DNA of 64,000 nt from Mugil cephalus (GCF_022458985.1 NC_061782.1:14091672-14155671); one strand, 5' to 3'. Positions 1-38,552 are shown, counted from the first letter of the stretch. Program-made: numbers and translations. Notes: generated from the letters alone by a model not told the origin.

Positions 1-2513
1 TTTTATGACCCTATCATGCACCAATTATGTCAGCTGCATATTCCCTTTGAGGCTGTGCTGCCTCTCGTAGGGCCGGTTGAACTCTTTAAAGGTGTGTCAG
101 CCGCACGCCCACTCTCGCCTAACGCCACTTTAAAGGTGCCAGAGGCTTTTTATTAGTCATGTATCTTATTCACGCACAGCGAATCAGAACTCAAAGGCGC
201 TGTCATGGTCTAAATCCTCTCTGTCAGCCAGCCAGCCAGCCACAGTGGTCTTGATGTGCTCTTTTAATCTTAAGAGGAAGAGGGGAGGGTCTATTCACAT
301 GGAAATGAAACTGCGAGATGACAATAAAGAAAAAAAAAATGAAAGAGAAGGCACCAAGCGAGGAGGTACAATACAGACCGAGGGTCCAGCAGAGCAGAGA
401 AAGAGCCAGTGATTGACACATTCCCAAATCATCTAAAATCAATTATTCCCGAACTTGAACTGAGTACCTTTGAACCGTCTGAACGCAGAAGCTTTCAGTT
501 GTTAATTGGTCACTGAGCACCCCAGTCAAAACTCTGACAAAATGTAGAAAGAGAGACACTGAAAGTAACATGAGACAGACCCAGAGGAAATCACAGAGAC
601 TCTCCCACTCACGACCTAACCTTTCCAATCTGTCTTCCCCCTGATCTCAATGCCGGCTCTTTGTCCCATGACATTCATTCACAGAAATGGATTCTATCAG
701 GCAATTATAAAGCGTCTATGAACCTGCCTCAATAGAGGAGACTGGAGCACGGCGGTGACAGCTCCATCAACACACAACACTCGTCCCCGAAAGGCTCGCA
801 ACTCTCTCTGTTTTTTTGAGTTTGATATCTATAAATGGTAGAAAGAATTACAGTCGAAGCCATTGAACTGCGCTTCAACTAAAAGACAGAGCTCTTTAAA
901 AACACTCTTGTTTCATGGACGGACAAAGAGGAGCCAAGTGAACTGAACTGTGTTTGTTGGCAGGATTGTAGCTTTACACTTTGTGCAGGCGCTTTGTGAA
1001 TGGAACAGTGGGCTCTTTAACAACTTTTCACACTGACATTATTCGCACAATGCAACAGATATAAAGCGGCGCATTCTGTTTGCTGTGATTTATGATTGCA
1101 GAGCTTATTTGCGGGAATCTCTAGGTTCAGTTTTAGCATTCAGGCTGAAGTGGAAGCCCAAACACTCTCACAATTAAGGATATGAAGTCTGCAATCATTT
1201 CTGAGCCTCTAGAATGACTCCTACAACCAAATTAGATGGGTTTTTAACACAGAATCTCTTCATTCAAGTTTATTTTTCTCACAGTTTATACATCAAAATG
1301 GCAGTGAAACTCTCAATTTTATGAAAAAGGCCCCCTTTTCTAAAAGTTGAGAAGAATCACCCCTCCAGGACTGACAGGCATGAAATAAATGAACAAACAG
1401 GCCTATTGATAGTAAAATTACACCTCAAAGGAACTGAAGCACATGCAGACATATATTACACATGCACAGAACATGCAGTATATTTGCAGTGTTTGTGAGT
1501 AAATGGAGCCAGGACGCGAAACACTAATAGAAACCGGTGGTCTTGTTATGGATAAGAGCCTTGGTGTCTTCTCTCCACACTTCCGGTTTTCATAAAGCTT
1601 TCTCACAGCTTGCCCTTTTGGACTGTGCTGAATCAGAAACCGAGAGTCGACAGCAGAATACCGAGTTACTTCATTTAGAGTCTAGATGAAAAGCTGAGGT
1701 CACCGTTCAAGTGTGATAATAAATGACCGAAAAACACGTGAGTCACCAGATAAGCTGGGTTCTGATGAAATAATAACACCAAACACAATATCTACATAAA
1801 AGCTACACAGTTTGTGTCACATTACCACATCTTTGCCAATTTTACAGGTGCCTCTGAATTTGTGTAGATAAGCAGGGTTGACTGTATGTGTCTCTCCACG
1901 GGCCTGGTGATTAGATCACATCCTCATTGACTGGGGCTGGCTAGTGGCTCCTCTTTTTAAAGATCAGTCAAGCTCTTCCAGCGGCTCCAACATGATCTGT
2001 GCGCAGTTACACTTCATTCACTCTAATCAAGTGCTGGGATATTGCCACGCAATTTCCATATGAATTGAAGGCTTCCTCTTCATCTCTCCTGATACCGAAA
2101 GTCACGCCACCGGTGCAGCCCGAGATCAGTTACAACGAATCAGGGCAATAACGACGAAGACATTCAATCTGACACTGTGTGATCTCAGTACAGAAACTAT
2201 CCCAATTTACGCACACTTATTAGGCTGTCAGTAATCACAGCTGGCGATCTCTCACACCTGTCCGAACTGGACAGGTAAACAGCTCAGGAAATGTTTGCCT
2301 TTTTGTGAGACGTGATTTTCTTGAATTATAAAGAGAACATTACACAGATACAAAAAGAAAACCTTATACAATCATTATTAATTAGTAATAGTGTGCGAGA
2401 TTGAGACCCAGGTTATTACACACTTTAACAAAGTAAAAATCCTCATATGTCAATTCTGTTGTAGATATCGTAGTTTCCAAGCAGAAGTCGTGTGGTGTGT
2501 TTAGTCACTTACC
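1..2513. other. Non-coding stretch at left edge
   Basis: No coding exon, repeat or RNA gene recognised. Composition is more balanced than the AT-rich intergenic DNA to the right, and words recur that look like homeobox or nuclear-receptor sites (TAATTA, AGGTCA), so it may hold conserved regulatory sequence inside a large first intron. That is inference. Confidence 0.3.
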
Positions 2514-2700
2514 TGAATTATCGGACAAATTCCTGGAAGAAAAACACGTTTCCGTGTGCTCGAGATAATCCAGCTGGACTTTAAACGCCCTCAAACATAC
2601 AAACACCCACAGACCGAGAGGCACACACAGTACTAACAGTGGCAAAGGAGCTCTTCCACTCCTCTGCTGTCACAGGTGGCCCGCCCTCCCACGACGATCA

Positions 2701-2769
<69 letters not shown>

Positions 2770-2960
2770 CTCTCTCTTCTCCACCAATCTCTGAATGAAG
2801 CAGTCTTCTTTCCTTTTCATTTCCCTCACCGGCTTATCATTATTTCACGACCACGCTCCTCTTGGTTCGTGGTCTCAGAGCTTTTCCACGGATGTGCTGG
2901 ATGAGGCGCTGCATGCGGGAGGAGTTGCAGTGAAGAGGTGAAGAAGGTGGGCACCATAAA
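2514..2960 (-). other. Putative non-coding 5' exon of an unseen minus-strand gene
   Basis: On the minus strand the sequence ends with an ideal donor, ATAATTCAG|GTAAGTGA, at 2,514. Upstream of it (to about 2,960) is GC-richer sequence with a GA run, as in many fish 5' UTRs. There is no long ORF. If real, the gene continues to the left of the window, downstream of tp53bp2 in the same orientation. Confidence 0.35.
2704..2777. repeat. (TC)n microsatellite
   Basis: A nearly pure TC run with single CA and GTG interruptions. It lies within or just upstream of a putative minus-strand 5' exon, where it would read as GA. Confidence 0.95.
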
Positions 2961-3210
2961 GCAACCTGTCCCATTCAGTGTTGCAGGGTGGCGTAACACT
3001 GGCACCTAGCGTTCACAAAAGGAATTACAGGCAGGCAACCTATGATAACAAAACAAATATATGAATACTTTACAATTAGTAAAATACCTTAAACAAAACT
3101 CTGAATTAAATTGAATTGAATTGAACTGAATTACAATGAGTATTTCCATAATATTCAGTATCAGTCTTTAATCTGGCTCTCGATTAATGACAGAAACCAG
3201 GTTTTGGTTT

Positions 3211-3748
3211 AAAGAGAAAAAGATTAAATCAATTAAACACTCAGCATTTCAGTGGTGTTTATTCTACTTTGTAATTCAATTAAAAATATTGCCTCAAAGC
3301 TTTAAAACTTCGGTTTTCAATGGGCTTTTCTTGATAACCCTGGATTAAAAATGAGGAGAAACTCATTTGATGAACACACGAATGTACCAGAAATCAATGC
3401 AAGACAAAGAAAGGTCAGATCCTTCTTACACTGAACGTACGTAATACACTAAAATGCAAATAGATGTTTTTAATTTTTTCACACCCTCCTAAGCTGATGG
3501 CAAATACAATATTGCTATTTATCTGGAGCTCTTTCTTGTTTCAGGTCTTTCTGTGAATAAATGCAGCACTTTTTTTTAGCTCCATCTTATTAGACTTGGT
3601 CTCTCGTGGCAAAAGAAAAATGATTCAATCGAGTTAACACTGTGCATTTTAATGGTACTTATTCTTCTCTGAAATCCAATTAAAGGATATTAATTTAAAG
3701 CTCTGAAACACTGGTTTTCAGCGGGCTTTAATCAGTGCAATAATGAGG
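3211..3748. repeat. Diverged tandem duplication, two copies about 400 bp apart
   Basis: Copy 1 is about 3,211-3,356 and copy 2 about 3,611-3,748. Matching pieces in order include GATTAAATCAATTAAACACT and GATTCAATCGAGTTAACACT, AAGCTTTAAAACTTCGGTTT and AAGCTCTGAAACACTGGTTT, then TCAATGGGCTTT and TCAGCGGGCTTT, and finally AATGAGG in both. There is no coding content. Confidence 0.65.
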
Positions 3749-4049
3749 TAAAGTCTGGAGATGAAATATTTTGCTCATATCACTTAAATCAGTTTTTGAG
3801 GATGATCCCCTGTGGGTGCATCCGAAGTGACCCAAACAAAAATCTGAATGTTTAGAAACAGTAGAGTCATGTAGATTAAAATATTGCAAGATTTTGAGTT
3901 ACTTTTATCTCTGTTTTTGTCCAGTTTTTGGTCTCTACTTAGGAAGGGACATTAATTTAGAAGTAAGGAAAAAAGTATTATCCATAAGATAGATAGATAA
4001 CGAAAGATGAACAAATAAACCTTCCAACAATAAAATTAAAACAGAAGAC

Positions 4050-5050
4050 TTAATCGAAAACTGTGCATGTCTTTCATTTACTTTTAGATAACCTCGATGA
4101 GCAATTAAATCTGAATGAAACTAAGTTTATGTTATTAGGAAACTGTAAAATACTCACAGACACACAAGCACAAACAAAGATCAATAACATATACATTGAA
4201 AGAGTGTTCGAAATAAATCTTCTGGGTGCGATACTAGACTTCAAAATTTGCTGGAAACCTCACGTACGGCATGTAAAAGCAAAGCCGGCAAAGACTGTAG
4301 CAGTTCTGGGGAAAACAAGAGACATAATAGACAAAATAAAGCACTACACATACTGTATTTTTCACTTGTATTACCACACCTGGATTATTGTGCCGAAGTT
4401 TGGGGTGATAATTACAGAAGTGACTTATAACCATTATACATGCTACAAAAGAGAGCTACTAGGATAATAAATAATGTTGGATATAGGGAGCACACGGACA
4501 TGCTCTTCTTAAAGTCATATGCACATGAAATTAAGTGATGTGGTCAAACTGCAGTAGTTATATGTGTAAAGCAAGATACAACTGATCTACTCTAATATTC
4601 AAAAAAGGTTCAATGACAGGGAACGGGATTATAATTTAAGGGGAGAACTTAAAAAAAATCTGTGAGGTGTGGAATGGGTTAGGTGATGGATTGAAACAAA
4701 GCACAAATTTAAATCATTTTTTAAAAAGAAAATTAAAAAAAAAGGTCTTCGGGAGACACATGGAAGAAGACAAGTTGTTTTAAATAGTGGGGTTGTAAAT
4801 ATAGTCAGGATAGGGGTGCGGACACTTATATTTGGTTGTAATTGAATTTTTCTCAGTTTCTCATCTGACTCATTTGAAACTGTTAGTTTTTGTCTTTAAG
4901 ATAAGTGAGAAAGTGGTAGGGATATGTAAGGTTTAATTCTACCTACTTCTTTTCGGACACCAACTTTTGGTTATTTTCTTTCTGCTTTTAACTCTATTTC
5001 TTTAACGTCCAAAATAAAAACAAATAAAATAAATTCATTCATTCATTCAG
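4050..5050 (+). mobile_element. LINE-2-type retrotransposon fragment (3' part of reverse transcriptase and tail)
   Basis: Reading across at least one frameshift near 4,330, the plus strand gives IERVFEINLLGAILDFKICW then KALHILYFSLVLPHLDYCAE and VWGDNYRSDL, the C-terminal part of the reverse transcriptase of fish LINE-2/jockey-like elements. More decayed coding follows, then a 3' tail with CTACTTCTTTTCGGACAC and a terminal run of ATTC units (about 5,034-5,049). It is 5'-truncated and dead. Confidence 0.75.
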
Positions 5051-7796
5051 TTAGCATCTAGTACACTCTATCACCTGCTGCAGCACAGGTGAAAATGGAA
5101 TCGTATTTCTGGCCCAACTTCACATACTGATGTGTTTCTTGTCGTTCTCATCAGGGTCAATAAACATCAGAAAACAAGGGCTGAGAGAAAAGACACAAAT
5201 ATATGGACATTTGAAAACTCTTGATCTAGTGGTATGAGAGTGATGCGAACACTGGGCTGAAAGATGATACAAAAGCTCTGTGGAGCTTCAGAGTTTATCC
5301 CTGGGAACAAGTCTTTTCATCTGTAAGCAGTAATTTGTTCAGCTGTTAAAATAAAAACACTGATCATAGCTGCTTTACATAAAATCTTAAAACTGTATGT
5401 AACTCAGAAGGCTCAAGAAGACAGACCACCTACTAGCTGAGATCAGATATTTTAATTTATGCTGTCTACTGGTATACTTTGCTGGCATAATTAACTTTTC
5501 CAATTGCACAAGCTCTTGAATAATTAAGTCAGTACACACTTAAAGATCTGTACCAACTGATTTGCTGCAGGTTTATAGAATTCAGCAGAAAGATAAACCG
5601 AAGATGTCACTGCAGTCTGCATTCAAGCATGCAGACATGATCACGCACGCAGCCCCTCATCCGTTTCTTCGCCTCCTCCTTGTGTCTCTTGTTCAGATTA
5701 TTGAGCGAAAAAAAAAAAAGATTTTTGCATTCTAAGATGCGCTTCATGGCATCTCTCAGATCAGTAAATATGGATGTCGTGCACACAGAAGCTTAACTCC
5801 TAATGAAGGAGCTGGTTCACTCTCCCATGTTCCCATCCCCAGAGGGGATGCAGGACATGTGACTTTAGTTATTACACTGCACAAGGCAACAGTAAACAGA
5901 TCAGACCTTGATCTGTGCGCATGCACCCTGCAGGAGGTACACAGCGCTCATAAAAACAGAAAGTGTACCGCGGAGATCAGCGCTGATTATGAAAGGAGAC
6001 AACAGCAGTCCCGCTACGAGTCACCGTCTCCCTCATTCAATCCATTATGAATGTAGACATTAATTATGAATGCAGGTAGTCATGTTCAGTGGGCAGTGTT
6101 GGCGTTGAATTCGTCTTTTAATTTCAACTCCTTATTATGGATGGGCACGATAGATGGGCAAATTGCACGGCACGCGGGTTGTGTCTTCGACATTCAGCCA
6201 CATTTACCCAGTAGAGCTCACCAAAGAACACCACGGAGGAACTTCGCTGAAGCTCATGGAGGAGGAAGGAGAGCCATTATTGCCGGTTTCCCTGGCAACA
6301 GCAGCACCCAGAGAAACTGTGCTATGGGTTTTCCTGACTCACCTGCTCTCCCATTCCACCAGAGAGAGGCCTGTGGACGACACACAACAGTAGATGTTTT
6401 TGTTCGCCGGGCATCTTCGTCTGTGTGTAAGTTGTGTTCCTCTTTGAGGGCGTTGATGTAGTTCAGTGTGATGTGGTGAACACGCATCATATTACACTTC
6501 TGCAAAAGCAAGGAATCCTGCAGTTGAATTCTACCTCATTTATTTACTTGGTTTTCCTCTAGTACCACTGAGAAGTGACATTTGTAGCTAAGACTGAATT
6601 GGCCTCTGGGGAGAGGCCCTTGTACTCGAGATATTACTCAAGATCTTTAAGTACACATCACGTCAGCCTCATGTGTACTTTAGTTGCGCAGATGTCAACA
6701 TGCAAACACTCTAAATTAAGACAAGGGCATGATAAACAAAAGTCAACATGATTAGCAGTTATATAAAAAAAATTATATAATGGCGGATGCAAGGGTGAGC
6801 TAGCCAAAGTTAGCTTAGCATTTAGCTGCTAGGATGGCTGTGAACTCTTCACTTCATGCAGCGGTGCACTTCCTGTATCACTGAATACAGTCACATTGTA
6901 TATGAAGGTGTTAATCATAAACAGAGTTATTTCAGCCTATATGGGCAGTAACATCAGCTAACACACACTTTGTGGCCAACACACACCAACAACAATCAAT
7001 ACACCCTTGTAATACACATTTGTCACAGTTATGTGCAGTGGAAAGGACGCCTGTTTGAATGATGACTCAGTTCCATAAGTGTCATAAGAAGCCAGGACGG
7101 TGAAGCAAGTCCTTCCAAGAGTGGAGTCCAGCTGCAAAGAACACGCCAATGCTTTCCCCGCTGCAGCAAGCCGTGGTTTTGTTTACCCTGCAGATGATGG
7201 AAAATATCCGCCATGATGGATGAATGAAGATAAACACATGCGGGTAAACAGATTACAGTGTCGTTCCCCACTATTTCCCACTATGCCGGGGCCACGCTCT
7301 GCACTCTAATTTTTGATTATGAGGACATGTTTTGTAATATTCAAAAATAACTTAACCTGGGGCACTAAAGTGAAATAAAATGAAAATAGTCTCTAATTCT
7401 GCTGCACTATAAATACTATTTGTTTGGCTTTGACGGTAAAGTAAGTAATGCTGTACGGAGCACCTGTGTAATTACAAACATGTCAGACATGGATTTATAT
7501 CCAAGTTTATTTAGCATCAGAAGAAGTCCTGCTCTCACTCCTTCAGTTCACTGAGTCTGTGCTGTGACACAAACACGCCTCCTGCCTCTTGATGTTTGCA
7601 TCTTAGCCCAACTGTAACACACATTTTTTTTATTATTTTCCTGTTCCAAGGAGAAAATAAAATCAACTTCTTTCACAAATGACACACATTTAACAGTGAT
7701 CTAATAAAACGAGCCAACAACGTCTTTCAGTTATTGCACAAACAGGAAGCTGCAGCCTGCAGCAATAGACAATACTTGAATGTACTTGTAATAATA
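5051..7796. other. Intergenic stretch without recognised genes
   Basis: Only short, unrelated open frames on both strands, with no family match, splice structure or clear repeat. I see nothing to annotate. Confidence 0.5.
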
Positions 7797-7819
7797 CATT
7801 ATATATATATATATATATT
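7797..7819. repeat. (TA)n microsatellite
   Basis: A pure alternating TA run just upstream of a MITE. Confidence 0.9.
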
Positions 7820-7860
7820 ATTATAATACTTACAACCTGGTCGCACTACACAGCATACTG

Positions 7861-8709
7861 TACACTCTCTGGTCAGTTGATTAGGTACTACAGCGCAATA
7901 GTGTTGCACTAGATCTCCCTTTGTGATTGTTAGTGTTCAGTTCACTTTAGAAATGATGATTCTGTCTGTGATCTTCCGATCCACTATTGCCGTATTCTAT
8001 TAGCTGGCAGCACTGCTGCTAAGAAACTAGAGGCAACTCGATGTGGAAGCAACCCCAACATGGTACAGTGCTATTTGTAGAGTTCTATAGGTAAAATACA
8101 CGGTGCCAAACAGGATAGTGCAAATTTGTTAGAGGAAATGAGATTATAAATAAATAAGTTAAAAATCTGGTTTAATCTGTTGGTGAAGTGGGAATGTTTT
8201 TTTTTTTTTTTTTTGCATTTTGTTTTTTATATGGGATAATGGAGTCAGTGTCAGGTTGAGAGGGTGGGGGGTATACTATAGTGTTGTAGTGTATATTATT
8301 GTCCTAATATGTCGGTCATTGTCCTGTCCTTTGTTGTCTTTGTTTTCGGTTTGTGCCGCATGCATTTTTTGTTCTATACATTAGCCTTGGATATAAAAAA
8401 TATTAATATATTTTTATAAAAAAAAAAGTGCAGTTCACACTGAAACAGCACCAAAAAGCTGTGGTTTCAACTGTATGATGATTTTATAGTTGATCATACA
8501 TAACATACTGGTAAACTGTGAGATTTGATGCTGTAAAAATAATACAAACTTAATACAGCTGAATACAATTTAACAGAACAGACTCCAACATAAAAACACA
8601 GCTCTCTCAGCTACTTTAGACAAATACTGAAAACCATAATATTAATAAAGAGTTAATGCATCTTTTTTTTTTTTTACTAGTGTACCCAATGAACTGACCA
8701 GTGAGTGTA
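7861..8709. mobile_element. MITE-like element with 28-bp inverted ends
   Basis: The left end TACACTCTCTGGTCAGTTGA (7,861) and the complement of the right end TACACTCACTGGTCAGTTCA (ending 8,709) form clear terminal inverted repeats, continuing ATTAGGTAC and ATTGGGTAC. There is no transposase ORF. It shares internal sequence with 34,542-34,969 (for example AACTGTATGATGATTTTATA against AACTGTACGATGATTTTGAA). Confidence 0.7.
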
Positions 8710-8869
8710 CGTTTGTGTTCCAGCAGCATAAACACTCACCTTCTGTCCAGCAGAGAGCAGCAAACACACTGAAAAACAACTGAATAAATGATTTTTGGCC
8801 TCGAGTTGAACCCAGGGGTAATTAAAACATTTGACATTATGAAGTACTGTGGAACAACAAGAATAGATA

Positions 8870-9996
8870 AACTCTGTAAAAAGTATTTTATTGTAAATGT
8901 TTGAAATACTACAGTACATTGGTTATAGTTCTGACACAAGGGCTAAAGAAAAAAGTAACAAAAATAAATACATTTGCAGTGACAGATATGTGATGAGTTT
9001 TGGGTTCCATCTTTTTTGATTTATATGTTTTTTTTTTTTAAATTTTTGCTTTGAAGACACAATATGACAACATAGTGGGTTATCTCTAAGTGATTACTAC
9101 AAAAAAGTCAAGGTTTCTAGTATTGCTTTCTTACATTGCTGCACTGTCATGGAATATTAAAATATAATCAAATATTGAAATTCATACTGCATGGCATCTC
9201 TCTCCTGGTGGGAGGGCCTCTTCAAGAGTTTGAAAGTTGGTTTATAAGTCCTACGGTCGCATTACACTAGATTTTGTGACAGAAATACACGTATACACAT
9301 TATCTATGGTATCTCAACCACATGCCAGTGCGAGAAAGGAGCCTGGCACTGCGGGTATCATTGACCACAGAATGATAGATCTATCGAAAGCTTCTTCACC
9401 ATTATTACCGCCGGTCATTTCATTTTGTTTATCCGGAACAGTGATGGTCACTGAGACTTTACACCTGTAGTGCAGCTGTAATGAGGCACCTGTCACTCAG
9501 CAAGGACGATGAGAAACGAGCCCCCAAAGATTGTCATGGAAACAGCATTTCATGCGATCTAGATGTAGTGTTTTAGCAAATAACCAACTTCCCAGACGAC
9601 AATGTCTTAAACGACTACTCAAAAGTGTAAAAATCAGGGATAAAAAAATACTGCTTGTTCCATTTACATCCCACCATTAGAGCCTCTGTCACTTTAGAAA
9701 TAGTTACAGACACTAATTAGAAAAACAATAAACACAATGGAGAAGTAAAGGAAAACAAGGCCATTAGTGTCTCAAGTACACAGTACACAGTGTGGCCAAG
9801 AAAAATAAGTGAGGGAGAATCCTTCTGATGTTTACAGAAAAGTGCCAGAAGTAGTTAGTCCTTCATATTGTTTGGTCTGTCTGTTTGTCTCTTCATTTCA
9901 GCAATGTCCTTTTCTACCCCCGTCTGTCAAAGCCTGCGTGCGGTTTCCTGTGTTTGAGTCCCGCCGGACTGGAAATGTGGAAGGATCTTTGCGTTT
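8870..9996 (-). other. tp53bp2: Probable tp53bp2 3' UTR
   Basis: No coding sequence follows the stop at 9,997. The first good minus-strand AATAAA downstream lies at 8,887-8,892, in the context CAATAAAATACTT, giving a 3' UTR of about 1.1 kb. The end is inferred from that hexamer only. Confidence 0.45.
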
Positions 9997-35785
<25,789 letters not shown>

Positions 35786-35812
<27 letters not shown>

Positions 35813-35943
35813 TTAGCTAACCCAACACAGCATGAATCCCCGCTGGCAGTTTCGACGAAAGCGGTGGGACGGGCGATCACTTTAATCCCAGAGCCTAAAC
35901 CCACGAAAGGCAAGGCTACTTTCTCCTGCTTCGGGCTCCCGTC
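35786..35943 (-). CDS. tp53bp2: tp53bp2 exon 2: 5' UTR and first nine codons
   Basis: Only 35,786-35,812 is coding and reads MRYEAKMMP; the next exon continues [10 protein letters not shown]. The human long isoform begins in the same style ([15 protein letters not shown]), which supports this start. An in-frame TAA lies directly before the ATG, so translation cannot begin further upstream. A second in-frame ATG pair follows six codons later. The donor is CCG|GTGAG. The following intron is about 10.2 kb, the longest in the gene. Confidence 0.85.
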
Positions 35944-36244
35944 CTGCATAACAAAAACAAACACAAAAAATACACAGCGCGTCTTTATTTTTTGGAAACT
36001 CGACTAAAACACATCCATATTAACACCAGACTAATATTAATCATACAAAAAGCCGTGCTGCCGTGGACCTGTTGCTACAAATAACAAGGCCTTCACGACA
36101 AAAGTTTCCGTGGTAGTTGTGTGAGCATCGCTTTTGAACTTTATAACGGCTACACAAACTATCGAGTTAGGCGAGTAAGAGGTTAACAAAAAAATTCTAT
36201 CCAATGTGTGGGTTATTTTAGGTTGTTTTCGGTGGTTTACTTAC

Positions 36245-36440
36245 CGGAGGAAGCGTAGGTAATGAGCTCGAAACCCCGTTGACTGACAGCGTTGTTCGTT
36301 AGCTCGCTGCTGCCGATCCCGGAGTGACGTAGCGGGAGGAAACTCATTCCTCTTTGGAATTCAGGCCCCGCCTCCTCCTGGAATACAAAGCCAAAAGCCA
36401 CGCCCACTGGACGGACCTGTCCGGTGTAAATCTTCAAACA
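36245..36440 (-). promoter_or_regulatory. tp53bp2: tp53bp2 non-coding first exon and promoter area
   Basis: On the minus strand the sequence ending at 36,245 is followed by a clean donor (CCG|GTAAGT). Splicing to the acceptor at 35,943 (TTATGCAG|GACGGG) joins it to the exon carrying the start codon. The area is CpG-rich with GC/CACCC-type boxes (for example CCCCGCCTCC near 36,365 and CCACGCCCAC near 36,398) and no obvious TATA box, typical of a housekeeping promoter. The 5' end is estimated only. A 66-codon open frame on this exon is probably incidental. Confidence 0.6.
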
Positions 36441-36726
36441 GCACCCCTCCGAGTTATTTAAAAGCTTATTAGCTCACCTCTCTAAATCAAAATAATGAAA
36501 CTTGACAACTAATCTAATCTAATATAAAAGCTGTAATTAAATTGGAGTCAAATCAGAGAAAAGTAAGACGTCTTACAGGTAAAAGTGCGTTATGTAATGG
36601 CAAGCAGTCTTCTCATAAACAGTAACTGATTGACAAGATTCACAATTCACGTATGACTTTTCAAAAAATAATTGACTTCCCCCACTTTGGAAGCAAGGGT
36701 TTTGAGTGTGGCATCTAAATATATAC

Positions 36727-37864
36727 ATTATTGTGGAAAAGTTTTGGGAAGGTGTGGAAAATGCAGTAAACTAAGAATATTTACAAAATTTGAAGTGTTA
36801 ATAGTTATTTTTAACAATTAACAAAAATCAGTGAATGAACAGAAGAGAAAAATAAATCAAATCAATATTTGATGTGCCCTCCCTTTGCCTTCAAGACAAC
36901 ATTGATTCTTCTAGGGATGCTGGCACACAGTATTTGAAGGAACTCGGCTGGTAGGTTTTCCCAAACATCTTGGAGAACTAACCACAGATCTTCTGTGGAT
37001 ACAAGCTTCCTCAAATCCTTCTGTCTCTTCATGTAATCCCAGACGTATTCAATGATGTCAAGATCAGGTCTCTGTGAGGGCCATGCCATTACTTCCAGGA
37101 CTTCTTGGTCTTGTTTTCGCTGAAGACGCTTCTTAATGACCTTGGTTGTTTGGGGTCTTTGTCATGCTGCAGACTAAATATGTGGCAATCATATGCATCC
37201 CTGATTATATTACATGATGAATAAGTATCTGCTTGTATTTCTCAGCATGGCGGACACCATTAATCCTGGCAAATTTCCCAACTCCATTTGCAGAAATGCA
37301 GCCCCACACGTGCAAGGAACCTCCACCATGCTTCACTCATTATTGTACCACTCTCCAGCTCTTTGGTGAACAAACTGCTTTCTGCTACAGCCAAATTATC
37401 AGAATTTTGACTCATCAGTCCAGAGCACCTGTTGCCATTTCTCTGCATTCCAGTTCCTATGTTTTCATGCATAGTTGAATTGCCTGGCCTTGTTTCCATG
37501 TCAGAGGTATGGATTTTTCCGTCTGCAACTCTTCCCTGACGGCCAAATTCTCTGGACTGTCGATGGATGTATCTGGGACGACCCACTGGTTTCTACAAGT
37601 TATGAGCTGATGGCACTGCTGGACTACTGGTCTACGATCCTACAAAATCCCTGACTTTGTGCAAGTGCCTATAAGGACTGATGCTGGTTTGAATGCAAAG
37701 GGTAGTAACACCAAATATGTGATTTAGCTTTTTCTTTTGTTCACTCACTTTGCTTTTTGTAAATTGATAAGAAAAAAAAAAGATCGTTATTTATATTTTT
37801 GAAAACATTCTTAGTTTACAGCATTTTTTCCACACTTGCCTAAAACTGTAGCACAGTACTGTAG
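36727..37864 (-). mobile_element. Tc1/mariner DNA transposon fossil between tp53bp2 and xpo5
   Basis: Terminal inverted repeats of at least 60 bp are visible. The left end reads GGTGTGGAAAATGCAGTAAA and the complement of the right end reads AGTGTGGAAAAAATGCTGTA. Between them a minus-strand transposase remnant carries WPSQRPDLDIIEYVWDYMKR and a C-terminal RRINVVLKAKGGHIKY, characteristic of Tc1 transposases. The ORF is split by stops and frameshifts and the element is short (about 1.14 kb), so it is inactive. The terminal CTACAGTACTGTGCTACAG resembles a common fish Tc1 family. Confidence 0.85.
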
Positions 37865-38011
37865 TTACTACAGCACTTGCAATGCCTGCAACATTTTTAT
37901 GAATATATAGTAATAGTATAGTATTTTCACTGTATGTGTTGGTGGACACAATCCAGAGTCTTCTTTTAGTGCAAAACTAGGTAAATGTCCCTTTCTTTTC
38001 TTCACAAAACG

Positions 38012-38552
38012 TTACAGTTGCATTGTTTACATTCATGTGATGTTCATTGAATTCACAGTGGAAATAATATTGGTTCTTTGTAGTTCCCAGCCTCCGTAAG
38101 TCAATTTTATACTCAGAAATTATGTATATTCCAACACAGACGATGTTTTAAGAAAACTACTAATAGACTACAACTACCAGGATTCCCACTAGAGCGGAAT
38201 TCAGTTGTATCGTTTACCTTTTAATGTGATGTTAATGCAATTCGCACCGGAAACAACATTGCGTCTTCACAGTTACCAGCCCCCTTACGTCATTCTTAAA
38301 ATCAGAAGTGATGTACAATTCAACACAAAGACGATTTTTAAAGAAAACTACTAATCGACTACAGCTCCCAGAATTCCCAGTCGACGGCGAGCCGCAGGTT
38401 GCCAGCTTCAGCAGCAGCACGTTCTGGTACACGTTGAAACGGTTGAAAGCGGTACCTCCCTGCGCGTACGTAGCTCGCTGTCGTGCAGGTGCTTTGCATA
38501 AGGGGAGCTAGTCGCTTTCTTCCTAACTGTGTGCCAGAAGCTACCTGAAGTC
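38012..38552 (+). promoter_or_regulatory. xpo5: xpo5 promoter region with duplicated block
   Basis: Upstream of the ATG lie two diverged tandem copies, about 180 bp each (about 38,012-38,189 and 38,199-38,380). Each ends in a ZNF143/Staf-like sequence: GACTACAACTACCAGGATTC at 38,166 and GACTACAGCTCCCAGAATTC at 38,357. The second copy also has TTACGTCA (38,285-38,292), an ATF/CREB-type site. The stretch 38,380-38,552 is GC-richer and probably includes the transcription start. Factor assignments rest on motif resemblance. Confidence 0.55.

Noticed and set aside
36237-36437. 66-codon minus-strand open frame over the tp53bp2 first exon
   Set aside because: It overlaps the splice donor and CpG-rich 5' UTR, resembles no family, and the true start (35,812) is preceded by an in-frame stop in the next exon.
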